From Chionis minor (Eukaryota > Chordata > Aves > Charadriiformes > Chionididae), in the NCBI GenBank assembly GCA_013398295.1, contig VZSF01000883.1, positions 401,478 to 465,477 on the forward strand: a stretch of DNA of 64,000 nt, written 5' to 3'. Within the stretch, counting starts at the first letter, position 1, and each line of letters opens with the position of its first letter. The notes beneath the pieces are model-generated. The model was not told where the DNA came from. It ran no database searches and worked only from the letters and a program-made list of their open reading frames with translations. A program made the position numbers and the translations under genes. Positions 21,481-34,990 of this stretch are shown here, piece after piece.

Positions 21481-24400
21481 AAGAGTGGTCCTGGCATTCA
21501 AAGCCATTTCTTCAAAGCATTGCAGATCAGTGCTCAGGTTTTATTTTCCAAAGCCTGTTATCATGGGTATGGCTACATGGTACTTTGCAGACAGACACAA
21601 GATCATTTTGGCTCAGCTTTGAGTAGGAGCCATGGATTGGCTTTAGACCAGAAGCAATATAACCTCCTGAGAAGGCAGGTATATGAGCTCTGGTTGGCTT
21701 GTGGCTGATCCAAGGCATGAATAGAGCAATCTGCTATCTTCTGTAGAAGGAATTTTCCTTGCATGACCTGGGGAAATACTTGTGCTCACTTGCAAACCCC
21801 ACAGCCTCCATCCAAATGAACATTACCAGTTCTAACTGCTCCGTGGACTTTCCTGTCTGCTGCAAAAGCATTTCATCAGGAGCTCAAGGTCTGTGCATGA
21901 GAAAATATGGGTTATTTCTTTGTTACAGTCGAAGAGTCATTGCAATTTATGTGTAATGAGGAGAGGGAAGGTAGTAAGATAAAGCAGGCTTTTGTTTTCA
22001 TAAATAAAAAAAGGTGTTGCTTATTTCTGTGGGATCTAGGGATTTAGGACCAAGTGGACAGGAAGCTTTGTCTGCATTCCGATGGAGCTGACTCTGCTCT
22101 CAGCTCTCTGACATAGCCCTGCCCTGGAGCAAATGCTTCACCCTGGAAAAGAGCCCCAAACCACCTTCACCCTCTCTCTCCAACAGTTTCTCCGGAAGTC
22201 TCTGCCCACGGTCCCTTAGGTCTGCATGTTCCACCAAGGTGAGAAAGGAGTCTGAGATGTCCCAGGTGGGTATGTCAATGAGCAGCAAAGGACAGGGTAA
22301 ACTCTACCAAGTCACTGGAGCTTCTGGAGAAAAACACTGTGTACAAAGAAGCTCTTGGGGAAACCCAGGGGTTACAGTAAGTGGAAAGGGAGTGCTTTAT
22401 TTCTGAAAACACTTTTGAAAGTCTAAGTCATAGCAAATGCCTTTTAACTCTACTTCTGCACAGGTTTCACTGTGGTAACATCTTCAAGTCCCAGACCCTG
22501 ACTTCTTGCACTCAGTGCTATAACACAACACGGCTCAGAAAGCTGGTCCCTGGCCACAGAGCATGCAATGCCATAGCACCACAGAAAAAGGGACACGCAA
22601 CACTGAAGGGAAAGGGATCATAAGCAACTCATCTGATATCTCAATCCTGCTTCCATTCTAAGCCTGATTGGAGAAGCAAGCAAAAAATTTTGGAAAGGGA
22701 ACCTGATGATGAAGATTACCTGCCTCCTTTCTGACAGAATCCATGAAAGATTGTTTCTGTAGCTAGTCTGTACATTGTTTCTTGACTGCTAGTCAAGATG
22801 CTATTGGTCTTAGCCCACATCTCTCATTTTTCTCATGTTTTCTCATGTTTTTTCCATGCAGGCTTTAACAAAACTCTCACCGAAAATTACTAATTCTCAG
22901 CAAGGCTAAACGACAGTGTTATAAAGGAAAGATTTTTCAATGCTCAGGCTGCAGACAGCTTCCACGCCATTCAGTTTCTTTCCCCATACCTCCTGGCTGC
23001 CTCTTTGCTTTGAGGGAAGAAATCAAGAATCTGCCCAAATCAAAACATGCAGTGCACTTTCCCCAGAGAAAATACATGCATCACAGTTAGTGGGTTGCTT
23101 ATAGAAGCACTTTTCAACCTTTTCAGGCTGTGTTTTGCCTCCCGGAGTGGAGGGATCTATCCCTGTTCATAGTACCTCACTGGCCAGGCACATTGCTTTA
23201 GTTAAGAGTTGTTCTACCCAGTGGGATAAATATCCCCCTTAAAATTATTTTCAGATGGAAATAATGGGTTGTCTCTCACTCTCCCTTCTCCCTCCCTCCC
23301 CCTCACCCCTGAGGAATATTAACCATAGGCTGCATCTAGAGATGGTGAAAATTTGACATGTTTTTATCTTGTTGGAAATCTGTCAGAAATCCCAACTCCA
23401 AGACTCATTTTTTTCCCATAAAAAAGTTCCACATTTCTTTTTTTTCCCCCTTCAAAAAACAAACAAAATAGTTTCCTTGGAGGAGGGAAGGTCAGAGCTC
23501 AGCTTCTTCAAGAGCTCACCCTCCATCTGTGCCAGGATGGCTGTAGTCTTCCCCTTTCTTCCCCAACAAGTGCGGGAAAGGTTTGCTGTCAGCAGGGATG
23601 TGCTCAAGGGCACAAGGCCATCCTGATGTCGTTGGTACTTGGCAGCTGGGGTGCTGGTGCCTTACTTGGTCTTGCTGCTCTGATAACTAATGACAGTTTG
23701 GGATCCTGCCCTTCCTCCTTATCATCAACCGATTCTGCGCTTATCTGGCTGTGTTCAGGACAGCTCCTTAAACTATCTTTATCGATGACAGATTTAGCAG
23801 GGGTTGATGGAGATATTTTATGGGTTTGGCAGTGAGAGCTGGGGTGGTGCTAAATCTCCTCTCACTCGGCTGACCCCAAAAAATAAAACTGGTGAAGCAT
23901 GCATTCACAAATCCCTTAATTAGCCAATGCTGACATATCACATTGCGAGTGTTAAGAGAAAGATGTTAAATAAGGTTGGTTTTTGTCCACTGAAGCAAAA
24001 GAGACAATGCTCAAATTTTCAATTTACCCTGGCTCTTAGACATTAAGTTAAATTCCCAGAGATACGTGAAAACATGCATCTAGCTGTATAACCTTCTCTG
24101 TTTATCTTTATAGATTTTTTAAAATCTCTGACATAATCCTATATTGCTCTGATTTCCTTTTGTTTCCCCAACTCCTTGAAGCAAATGGACTAACTCTGGA
24201 TTGCATTTGGCTAGAGGCTGTACTTGCAAGAAGCCAGATTTGCTGTCCAAACAATTGGGCCAAAGATTAAGGACAGATAACTTAGTAATGTCATATCAGA
24301 TCTGTTCTTTCTCATTTCCCACTTTACCCTCTTCCTTGATTTCCCAACCCAAGATGAAAATCAGCCTCTACTCCTAACTTCTTGTAGGCAAGAATGGAAT

Positions 24401-25567
24401 GGATTCCATTCCTCAAACTAGGACAACTCCAGACCAATTTTGTGCACCAGCCAGCAGGAGTGGTATACGATATATCTCCCTTGTCTATTCTGGCTCTTTT
24501 CTCTGCCATTTCCTCCAACTGTTTGTCTCTGCCAACTTTTAGGAAGACTCAAGAAAGGAGGTGGGAAACTCTTCAGTAGAAGGAGTACTTCACTGCAGCA
24601 TTGTTATTTTGTCATACTAAGAAACAGCGTGATATCCCATGGATATTCTCAGAATTATTGCCGGGAGTTAGAGCCCACTAAGTCCTCTTTCACTGCTAAG
24701 CTTTGTGTCAGCTTTTGCTTTGACCATGGTCCTACATTCATGGCAGAGAGAGTTCACATTAAGCCTGACTAAAATGGGAATAAGGAGGCAGTTTTCAATT
24801 TACTGCCTTGCTCAGAGAGCTTCAGGACAAAACTCCGAGCTCCACTGGGAAGGTGACTCCAATGGTTTGTGCTTTGGGTTTTCTCCCTCTCAGCATGAAG
24901 CAAAACCCCACATCTCAGCACAGCATGTGTAGCAAGAAATTTTAAGGAGTTTCATGTAAGAATCCATCAACCAGAGACAATTGAAATCCCTAGTCATTTT
25001 TGACAGCCATGGCAAGTGCGCATTTCTAGGATGCAGAAGCAGTGGCTGGCTCTGTGTGAGCTTTGTGTTTCTTCAGAAACTTGGAACGTTGCAATAGCTG
25101 CTAGAAATAAATAAACCCTGCTTTTTCTTTTCCATTTTTCTTCTTCTTCTTTTAAAGAGAAAATAATATTTGGAGATTTTGCCAATGACAAAACACTTCT
25201 TTTCAGGGGCATTTTGCAGTTTCCCATCCTGCAATAGAATAGCACACCATTGTTTTGAGCTGGTTAGTGACAATAATAAATAAATAATCATCACCACAAC
25301 AAGCATGTACCTCCCTATCTATGCTGCGCCAGTGACCCGTCGCTGAGAACAAAACCTTCATTGTTCTGTGTCATCTGACCAATCCTCTCCTTTCACCTCC
25401 ATCTCTCTTGAATGCATGTGTAACGTGGCTCTGTTTGAAACTCCATAAGCCTAAGCAAGATTAATGTTTGCGTGGGGGTACAAAGCTGGCTCAGAACAAT
25501 ATCAGCTTTGAGAGTCCTGCTTGTCCCTGCTCTAGAGATGGGTGCAGGAGCCACTCAGTAATTATTC
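21481..25567. other. Unique noncoding DNA, no gene seen
   Basis: Includes a pyrimidine-rich CT/CCT stretch (23272-23312) and a short TTC repeat near 25138-25152. Open frames are all short and unconvincing. No repeat family was recognised. Confidence 0.5.
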
Positions 25568-25590
25568 ATTTATTTATTTATTTTTATTTG
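25568..25590 (+). repeat. Short TTTA microsatellite
   Basis: About five TTTA units with a slightly irregular 3' end. Simple sequence only. Confidence 0.8.
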
Positions 25591-28500
25591 AATGTCTCGG
25601 TTCATCTGAAGCAAGTGTTGGCTGCAGGCCCACAGCCAGATGGAACTGAACTGCTTTCTAAGGAAAACATGAACAAGGGAATTGCATTTTGATGTTGTAA
25701 TATCTTCATAGGGGTATTTATTTCCAGTGCTCTTTTTTTCCCTCTTGCTCCTTCCCCACCTCTGGAATTTGGTGTTCAAAAGTCGAAGAAGCTTTCAAAC
25801 TTCTGCTATTGTTGCTGGTTTGATTTGCATCTGGTTTTAATACTGAAAGATTTGGGGCAGACAGCTCCAGAAAGGGAAATCCACAGATTGGGCAGTGAAA
25901 GCAGTGGCAGATTGCATCATGGTGTTCTGGGCCAGTGAGGAAGAGGAGAAATATGTCTTTTGAGTGGCTCTGTGCTCACAGTTTCCCAGTCCTTTTGCTT
26001 CTGGTGAGTCTGCAAACAAGCTCTGCATGCACTGTGAGGGACTGGTCTGGATCCATTAACTCGTTTCATCCATCTGAACTAATAAAGAGCCATCAAGTGG
26101 TAACTTTATGTCATTACGATGTGGGCTAAATGAGAAGTGGATGTTGAAGGCTCTGTATGGAGTTTTCACATCTTAAAGAACCAATTCCAATTTAGAACAC
26201 GGACCGGCTCCATTTAAACAAACAGTACTAGCCTGAGTTAGATCCTCGAAAGATTTCACCCAATGTATCTGTCCTTCTTGGTCAGTAAACTTATTTCAAA
26301 AGCCCAAGCAAACCATCTGCGTTTTCTGAGAGTCAACCGTTCCTCTTTCTGGTTGAAAAATCTCAGAACAATCCCAAATGCCTGCTGCTCAGTTCCCTCA
26401 ACATAAAGGCTGGTGAGGGGGGATGCAGTTGTTTCAGTATTTTGCCCTTCCAGAGCATAATTGCAGAAGTATTTTATTCTTAATCAGCTTGAAGACAAGC
26501 CTTCATTCCAACAACTACAGAAAAAAACCATGAAGACCAAATGCCTCTGGTTTTGCCACTATTTTGCAACAAACGATGATTATGAGATATACCTTTCCAT
26601 TCCTTGGTACTGCTTGAAAAGGGATTATTGGTAAAATAAAACAATGTGCCTTTAAAGTGTACTTTATCAATACTTACTGCATGAGCAGGCAATTCAATGT
26701 CTGTCCTGACTTTGTAGGACCAATAAATCTTGAGCATTAAAAAATCATTCTCTCACTCATTTTTGCATCTCTCTGGATAGTGGGGAGAAAAATATTAAAA
26801 AAGCATTGTGGGCTATCTGATTTCCATCATGCTCAACAGAGAATAAGGAGGAGCAACTTTGCCCCTAAAAGCAATACACTACTATTTATGACCACTACAA
26901 AGTGCTTTCTGACTGTCTCAGGAAGGAGGAGCAGAGACATCATGGTGCAGTGAATTTCTTTGCAAAAAGACTAAACAAACTTAGCTCAATATTTTTCTGC
27001 AGCTCTTTCTGGAACTGAGATGGTCAAAGCCATCAGTTGAGCTGAAGAAGTAATGGATCATCACAGCTCACAAAATATTATGAGTAGAATGAAGACATTT
27101 TCCTTACTGAAAAGAGCTGAGCAATGCACGTCCCTCATGCTCACACAGATTAGCTGTCTGATCTCTAATTACTCAGAGATTGTACAAGAAAGTGTTGATA
27201 GTGTTCCCTTCACAGTTTCATAGACACTGACCTTAAAAACTCATCCCCTACTGATTTTGCGACAGTTCAGGGGCTGCGGCACACCCACTGCTATAGGATG
27301 CTACAGTCCCAGCCAGTCTGTTCTCTCACAAGCTACTGCTTCTCCTTCCTAGTCATCAGGTTGCAGGAATAAAACTACAAGGGACGGTTTTAGGATTTAT
27401 TTCGGTGTTGTTTCAGGCATGAGGTATTTGCTGTTGCAAAGTGCATGACCCCAAGGAATGCTCCCTGCCACTGTCATCAACTTCTATGCTAGAGAGTGAC
27501 AATACAATCTGCAAACATATTGGAGAGTAGATGCCTTGTAAGAAGAGAACTGGAGGCATTCATTTTGTAAAGGTTCTTCATTTCCAAAGGTCACCTTTTG
27601 CATACCATTTTTTTCTAATCTCTTGGTTGCTGGTTTAGAAACAAACAAGTGCCAGGAAAGAACAAGGAGACAGAGCAGTTTGAAGGTAAAAGGGCAAAAT
27701 GATCTCATGCACCTGAGGTTGATAATGGTCTCTGGTGCTGAGCAGCTAATTCTTGGGTTGGGGTTAATCCAAGTATTTTCTGTAGAATGGAGAGACATAC
27801 AGCATATTTGTAAACCCTCCGAGCACCCCATACATTTAGGGTAAATGTAGCTGAGAAGGCAGTTTCTCATAGATCTGCTTTGAATGTAGCATTTGTGACT
27901 TTTTCCATGCTTGGCCAAATAACCTTATTACATGTTGCCAAACTCCTTAAAGCCTTTATTCTTCTGATGTAACAGAAAGCTGGAAAGCCTCCATAATGCT
28001 GCCTTGTAATACACCCCTAATTTAACCTGGAGGAGCCATTTTTCAAAGAAAATGACTTCCTGCAATTGGTCTCTCTGGTGAGACTATCAGAAAGTGAATA
28101 AAACAATACTAATAATAATAGTCATTTTTGTAACAGAGATAGCCGCCCTACAGTCTTTTCCATCCATTTAAAAGGAGAGTCAAATAGAGGGTGAAGAAAT
28201 GGGATTACTATGAAATGAGAGGAAGATAGAGAGAGGCATGTGTGGAAGAGTTAGTTACCTGTGGATGTACTACCCTCAGCAGCAAATAAAAAAAAGACAC
28301 ATCAGCAAAAAAAAATATCCAAAACACTTTCTCAGTATCATTTCCTCTAGCTCTTCAAAAAGATAAGTTTGGGGTTTGGGGTTTTTTTCTCCCCTTTGGC
28401 TTTCCATCTATGAAATTGGCCTGTGTGAAATTTCAGACAGATTAGTAACCTTTTTTTTGACACATTCTTAAGGGATGCATAAGCAGTCATAGGATCAATG

Positions 28501-31500
28501 ATGTTCCTTCTCCAACAAAGAGCTTGTTTGTCCACGGGTCTCCAGTTTAGCGAAAATAATTCACAAAAATAAAAACCAGGAGCGTAAAGGATACAATGTT
28601 ATTAATGAAACCCTTTTCTTGAGGGAGTTTGAGAAAAATCAAGCATCCTTAGCACTGGGATTAAATTTCTCTCCCTCAGAAGGAGTGAAAAGCAGATTTC
28701 AGCAGTCTTTTTGGGCATAAAAAGAAAAGTTTGTGAAGTGAGTTGGTCAGTGGCTGACACCAGTAGCAAGCATTTAGGACAGCAATGATCTGGTCCAGGT
28801 ACATCTTGGTCTCTTAGTTTATGCCTACATACCATTAAGGGAATAATAGCACTATAAAGAATATTAGCTGTATGTAATATTAATGAATTACATATAACAT
28901 TTTGTCTCAAGCAGATTACATGTAATTACATAAAGAAGTAGAAGGATCTGCATATAATCTACAGTCCTGTGAAAAATACAGCAGATACTGGATTAACTAA
29001 AATTTCTAAGAAAATAAAGGAAAACTCTTCCTAGAACAATTCAGAGTTTACAGATGTCCACTCTAGAACAGATTCTCAGTGCCTAGGACTAGCAAAGTGA
29101 GACTTTACATCTGCAGTCCCTCAGACCTTTCCTTTTGTTTTTCCTCTGGGAATGGCCTGGTACTTTATTATCTCCACCCAAATGAGCTGCATAAGTCTTC
29201 TCCACTGCTTGCTAGCAACTGCAGTAGTGAGATGCTCTATGCGCAGTGGCCATACCTGCTACAACTCCCTTCTTGCATATTTAACCCATCACTGCTTTTT
29301 CTAAGCCAGTTGCTGGGTTTAACCCTGCCATCTCCTTCTGCTCTTTCATCTGCTGCAATTGAAGTGCATATTCAGCTAACAGGCCTGTCCAAGAGCAGAG
29401 AAATCACCTTTGCTTCTCTGTCTTCCCACAGTGGAGCCCCACTTTTGGGTGAGAGGTAAACAATGGAGACACCAGGTTAGAGGTTTTTTCCCATGGAGAT
29501 GCAAAGTTTCATTTTCTTGCTCAGGTGGGAGGAAACTTTCTCTACCTTCTGAGAACTCCAGGACACAGGCGGGTCTGTCTGCAAACTCCCCACCCACCTC
29601 TGCACTGAACAAAAATAAGACAGGGAACGTGAATGCTTTCTCTTGCACTTAGAGGAAATTTACTTTCTGAATGTCCTCACAGATGTACCTCTAACACATG
29701 AGGCATCATGATGTACCAAGGGCACTGTGGAGGATTATATAGCTAGTTCCTCCAAGCCTTAATTTTCATGATTGTTTTACATCTTTGTCAGAATCTTCAG
29801 TACTGAGGTTTGAGGCAGTTCCTCTTCCTTCTCTTGAGTCTGTAACCTCAAGATGCCACGTTCACTCCTTTCCTGTGATCTGTCTGTACAGCACATGTAG
29901 GAAACAGCTTCCAGCATCCTGGTGTGATAGAGATAAGCAAGGTGTGAGTGTACAGACCACAGTTCCTTAGGTTTCCCATGTCTTCTGGCAAGGAGAAAGC
30001 TCCCTGGATTCAAGTCTATTTTGATTTATTGCCCTCAAGATGAGAACTGGCAAAAGAGCTACGGCTGAAAATTACTCTATGGTGAATTGAGCTCTATTCT
30101 CACAAGTTACCTCAGCCTGTGGCTGAGTCAGAGAGTATGTGGTGTTACCCTATTCAGAAAGAGATTTCACATGCTAGCTTTCTGAAGACACAAAGGGAAA
30201 ATGCTAAACTAAAACTCTCAAAAATACCACTGACCCCGATATGAGGGATACATATACTGAATGCAAAGTCAGTGTTATAAACTGTTGTCGTTCCTTCAGA
30301 ACTATTTGCAATATTGAGTCCTTGTTGAAAAAAAGAACCAAAACAAGTAATTTCCTGGAAACAATCAATTAAGAGAGAAACACAATTAAAAAACCAAACC
30401 TATATTTTAGTTCTCAGTCACAGAGAAATTCTTGCAAGTGGGTGGCCTCAGGGCAACTTAAAGATTCAAAACTCAGATTATATACTAAAAAAATAATCTT
30501 CATTATTATTATCTTTACTATTAAGAGGTTGTGAATTCCAGTTGAAGTCATGATCTCAGGGTGATGTTGCATGTTTTTTGAATGTTTGAGGCTGTCAGAG
30601 CTTTATTCTCTACGGAATGCATTTTTTTGAGACAGAGAAGAAAAAACTTCTGTGTTTATAATCTAAAGTAGACAGCACAATAGCCAGAAAATGAACCTGA
30701 CCTGTAAATCAGGAATTAAATGCACCACATAAAAGTGTCCTCTTTTAAACCTCTAGAGCAGGTAAGATATACAAGAGAAAATCCATTTTGTGAAAAGCCA
30801 ATACAAATGCAATAGGTGCTTTAAATTGCTTCCTTATTGCTCTTTTCAGAGTTGTTACTAAAACAGGAAAGGATTTTTCAGTGCAGGATGTTCATCCACA
30901 ATGTCCTTTTTAATCTCATTGACAAAGAAATATTTAGAATGCACAGCTCCAACCAAGCTCACCCATGTGGTTATTTCAATTTTAGTGCTCTTCAGGGAAA
31001 TACCTTGTGCTCCCAGCACCACAGCCACCAATAAAATGAGAGCAATCCAACTTTCCTTTCAGTAGGGGAAAAAAAACCAGTTGGAAATAATTTTATTTGG
31101 TGCAAATGTCCTCTGGATTCCAGTGCCAGGTCTAAGCTCTAGAACCACTTGTAGAAGAATAAAATAACAGACAGAAATTAAAATGAGAGATCGTTGTTGC
31201 TGTTAACAGGCAAGAGTCACCATGTTCCAGATGTGAGCTCTCCATGAGTAGAACAGAAGAAATGAAAGTCAACATGAACTTTTAAAATCTGCTCAAATGG
31301 GTCACCTTCAATTTTCGGGTATAATACTGTCATTTCACGTCAGTTGTCTTTTGAGAGTAAACTTCTGGAACTGGGTTCATTTAAGAAAGGTTTAGACCCA
31401 GACTCATGATTCTGGCAGAACCTGTTGCACTTCTAAACATTTTCTTTAGGAACTCAAAAGAAGACAAATCTAGCACAATGGATCATTTCAGTGCCTACAG

Positions 31501-32325
31501 AGCAGAAAAGAAAAGCTTCGGAACAGCAGTTTGCAGTTTCTGCCTTGTCTGTCAGTTCCATACAACTCTCACATCAATGCATTTTCTCTTTCCCTACAGG
31601 TGAAGATGCTGGGCATTCAGTAGTGAAATTGCTATGACTTCCTAACCACATATTGCATGAAAATGCAACATTGGGAGCTATTGCCCAGAGGCAGTCAGAC
31701 CGTTTTGACAAGCATAAATTCACAACATCAGACAGAAACTAAATTGAAGGCAGATATTTGCCAGCTTTTCCTTCGTCTCCACCCTTTTTGACCAGCTGTG
31801 CTATTGATCCAGCCTCCTTGGAGCTGTCCGCAGCTGCATTTTCCACATAGCCTTCACCTGAGTGATATTTATGGTACGCCTGGGGACCACTGCGTACCAG
31901 AGGGAGTGATTTGGCTGACTCTCTAAGGCAGGTCTGCAGACCACAACAGGTGCATTGAGCACAAGGTGGCTTTCTTATCAGGACAGATTTACTACTAAGG
32001 TTTTGGACACGACTGTTTAATGCATTTGTTGACAGTCTCTTTTTTGTTGTTGTTGCACAAGTGCAGCCTTGTGGACAGAGAAACGGGTGACTGAAATCTT
32101 TCTGAGGGGAGCATTTCTTGTTATGTGTAGGGCAAAGCTGACATCATGGGTCCTGACCTGTGCTCTCAGGAGAACTGTGGTTTGCAAATGTTCAGTAATA
32201 CTCTTCTGTCTGGGCTGCACTTCTGGTGTTTCCAACACCTGTTCGTAGGTCAAAAACCATCTAGTTGTCTCTGGATACTTCTTAAACACCAAGCCCACCT
32301 TGAAAACAGCAGCCTACAAATAACT
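25591..32325. other. Unique noncoding DNA, no gene seen
   Basis: The longest gene- and repeat-free stretch in the window. A minus-strand open frame at 27484-27918 (144 codons) has no recognisable family. A segment around 28840-28930 is AT-rich with ATTAAT and ATGTAATTACAT words, as seen in some enhancers, but it is not strong enough to call. No CR1 or SINE was seen. Confidence 0.5.
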
Positions 32326-32566
32326 TTATAGATAGAAAAAAACAAGGACCAGCACACCTGCCTCCAGAAACATAGCAGCCATCCAAAGCACTCCCTGAAA
32401 TGTGTAATATGCAGCCAAACCTCCAGACAGTATCAGATTGGCAGTGAAGAGAATATTCTTGATAACCCCAGTACCAGCCCCAAAACATTCAGCAAACAAG
32501 GCTACTCCTCCAGAGACAGAGATCACAGATGTAAACGAGCCTTCTGAAGAACATATGTAAAACGCA
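32326..32566 (-). CDS. Candidate exon of an unidentified multi-pass membrane protein
   Basis: On the minus strand an open frame runs to a TAA at its low-coordinate end. It is preceded at 32567-32568 by an AG after a T-rich tract (ggtttttctttttatattgt), a good splice-acceptor shape. From that acceptor the frame gives about 79 residues, starting near AFYICSSEGSFTSV. It contains two hydrophobic, Gly/Ala-rich stretches suited to membrane helices (SVISVSGGVALFAECFGAGT and NILFTANLILSGGLAAYYTF) and a third ending in VLVLVFFYL. First codon positions are rich in G (many Gly, Ala, Val and Glu codons), as in real coding DNA. A weaker donor (GGCAG before GTGTGC) lies at 32357-32358. It would give a 209-base internal exon instead of a terminal one. 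I do not recognise the family. It could be an exon of a gene extending outside the window, a decayed exon, or chance. Confidence 0.3.
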
Positions 32567-32601
32567 CTACAATATAAAAAGAAAAACCTTATTAACAGCA
32601 C

Positions 32602-34884
32602 GCTTAGCTATCACATTTCACGCTAGATTGGAACCTGTCCAGAACATCCTGAAACTACAGCCTTTGCTAGCAGATGATCATTTGAGAGAAATTGTCCTCA
32701 AAGTTTCCCTTTGAACTTCCCAAATTGCCCTTGCCTCACCAAATACTTTATTAGAAGCAAAATTTCTCATGGCGAACATATCCCAAGTGGAGTGGGGCCA
32801 TGCCAAAGCAACAGATTTAAAACTTGCTGACACATGTACATACCCCATAGAATAAGAGTCCCATTCCCATCCAAAAGAAACCATCAAAGCTTTGCATCCT
32901 ACATGTACTCATTCTAGAACGTGATCTATTCTATCCAAAGCACCAAATGCCCTCATGGAAAGTATGTGGGTGAAACCCATCAACCACTGTGCACCACAGC
33001 ATTTTCACACAGACACTCTGCGAAAGACAGAAACACCCGGTGGGAGAACGTTTCTCACAATATAACCACTCTCTGTTTGACTTCTTAGTCTTGATCTTCA
33101 AAGGCATTCCACAAAACGTCTTCAAAAGATGAACTTTGGATGTCAAATTCCTAACCCTACTCCATCCCCAAAAACCAGCACAATAGAGACGCTGGTTTTA
33201 TGTCACAGTTTTCCCTACTCTATAGCCGAAGCACTTGCCATCTGTCTCTGTGACACAGAAATGATCGAACTTACTACTTTTGTTAACATACCCTTCATTT
33301 CCATAAGTACCAAATACCTTTTCTACCCAAACATCAATCTGATTACCACAATTCTGTTCAAGCTGCAAAGCAAGTTTCCCCCATCTTTATTAGCTGGAAT
33401 GTTGCTTCTTCAGTTTCAGGCCCAAGAAATGCTTTGTCTTTGCTTCTTATCAGTTGCTCTAAGCAGGGATGTCATCTTTCCCTACAAATCTCTCCTTGCT
33501 TGTTTCATTAATGGTAGTGTTATTGTAGCCGGGGGGCTAGTCCCACTACCTACACAAACAAAAAGTAGACAGATCATAGGCTCAGGTTGGTCTGTTTCTC
33601 CACAAAACGCATGTATCACAGACAGCTCCTGTTTTCACAGAGAGGCTGGATCAATCCTTCATCTCCTCATGGGTCTGCTAGCAAGAGTGCTACTTTCTCC
33701 AGAAATCCTCCCCTCCAGGGGGCTAACATGTCCCACGTCATGGATGTATCCTTGCTGCTAGACACCAAAGTCCAGATGTGAATGTCAGAAGAAGCAAGAA
33801 CAAGCACAGCATCAATCTGAACCTTCAGTGATGCTACACCACAAAGTAACATTGCTCGCTTAGTGCCAGCGTTGGTCAGTGATGAGATAGCTTTTGTTTT
33901 GTTGCTGTTTCCAGTCCCTGTTACTAGACATCAGCTCAAGCTTACCACAGTTTTAATAGGGCAAGAGAGGGGAAGATAACCAACTACAGTGACACTAACC
34001 CATTTATCAACACATAGAAAGAGCAAACAAGGCCGAGAGCAATTCTTTCGAGCTGCAGTTTGGCTGAACTAATGGGTGATTACCCTTCATAGATTGAAAG
34101 AACCAATATGACTAGACATATTGGAAAAAGATGGTTTTAATTTATGCTATTTAGTCATGTAATCAGAGAGCAGCCTGCATGTGTGTGGGAATTATTATGA
34201 GCTAATTCTTGGAAGCTTGCTAATCATGTCATTGCTTTTCAGAATTCAGCTTATGCTCTAAACCCTTCTGGAATTTATTAAGACGGACACTTTGATGCTT
34301 CAGGTTCTTCCACTCCAAGACAGACACAGAAATTGCTGCACCAGGGAATTCTGACAGCCCATCTCTCACAATAGCTTTGCTTTAAGAGTGTCTGGATGAT
34401 TCAAGGGAAGGGATAAACCTCCCTGTACAACACTAACTTCAGAAGTTTTTTTCCAGCACATCATACATGTTATGTATGAAGCAGCATGGGGCTGTGGCTT
34501 CCTCATAATTTTTCTAAAGCATACAAAATATAAAGTCTAGAGTTTTAGACTGTAAAAGCTGTCTGCTTTTCTTCTGTATGGGCCAGCTGGGACCCTGGGA
34601 GGCTTGTCAAAGTGAAAGACTCGACAATTTTAACTCCCTGTGAATGTCACAGGCAATGTCCTCATTAGGATACCTGAATCATTGGCTATTTCAGAAACTT
34701 CACAAGCCCACATGTAGCATCGGTGCCTGCTAAAGAGGGCACTGCCTTTCCAAACCAGAATCTTGACAAGTTTGACTAGTCTATGGTATGTCCAGTGGTA
34801 TATCCTCAAAAAGGTTCCTCAGAGTATCCGGGAATAGTTTTGAACCTACCTGTTTGGCAGGCACAAACTCCTCCTCTCTGTTTC
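32602..34884. other. Unique noncoding DNA, no gene seen
   Basis: Holds the longest open frame of the window (33129-33761 plus, 210 codons). Its translation has scattered hydrophobic patches but no domain, and its codons lack coding bias. It is treated as chance. The stretch 34130-34270 is AT-rich with TAATC and ATTATTATGAGCTAATT words, but nothing specific can be called. Confidence 0.5.
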
Positions 34885-34990
34885 GGAATCATATCTCCAT
34901 TCTACATAGATAAGGTGTGTTATTCCCATTTTAAAGCTAGGTGAAATGAAAAAAGAAGAGATTATTTGCCCCAGGGAATCCAAAATTTCC
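34885..34990 (-). repeat. MIR-type SINE fragment, antisense
   Basis: The run 'ttattcccattttaaagcta', 'ggtgaaatgaaaaaagaaga' and 'gattatttgccccagggaat' (34921-34980) follows the antisense MIR/CORE-SINE pattern. That pattern is 'ttatccccattttacagatg', 'gggaaactgaggcacagaga' and 'ggttaagtgacttgcccaag'. MIR-type elements are ancient tRNA-derived SINEs shared across amniotes. The copy is strongly diverged and its ends are not clear. Confidence 0.6.

Noticed and set aside
27484..27918. 144-codon minus-strand open frame
   Set aside because: Cysteine- and serine-rich translation without a domain; considered chance.
33129..33761. Longest open frame of the window (210 codons, plus)
   Set aside because: No domain or family resemblance, no coding-type codon bias, and no convincing splice or start context. 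The length is within reach of chance for 64 kb in six frames.
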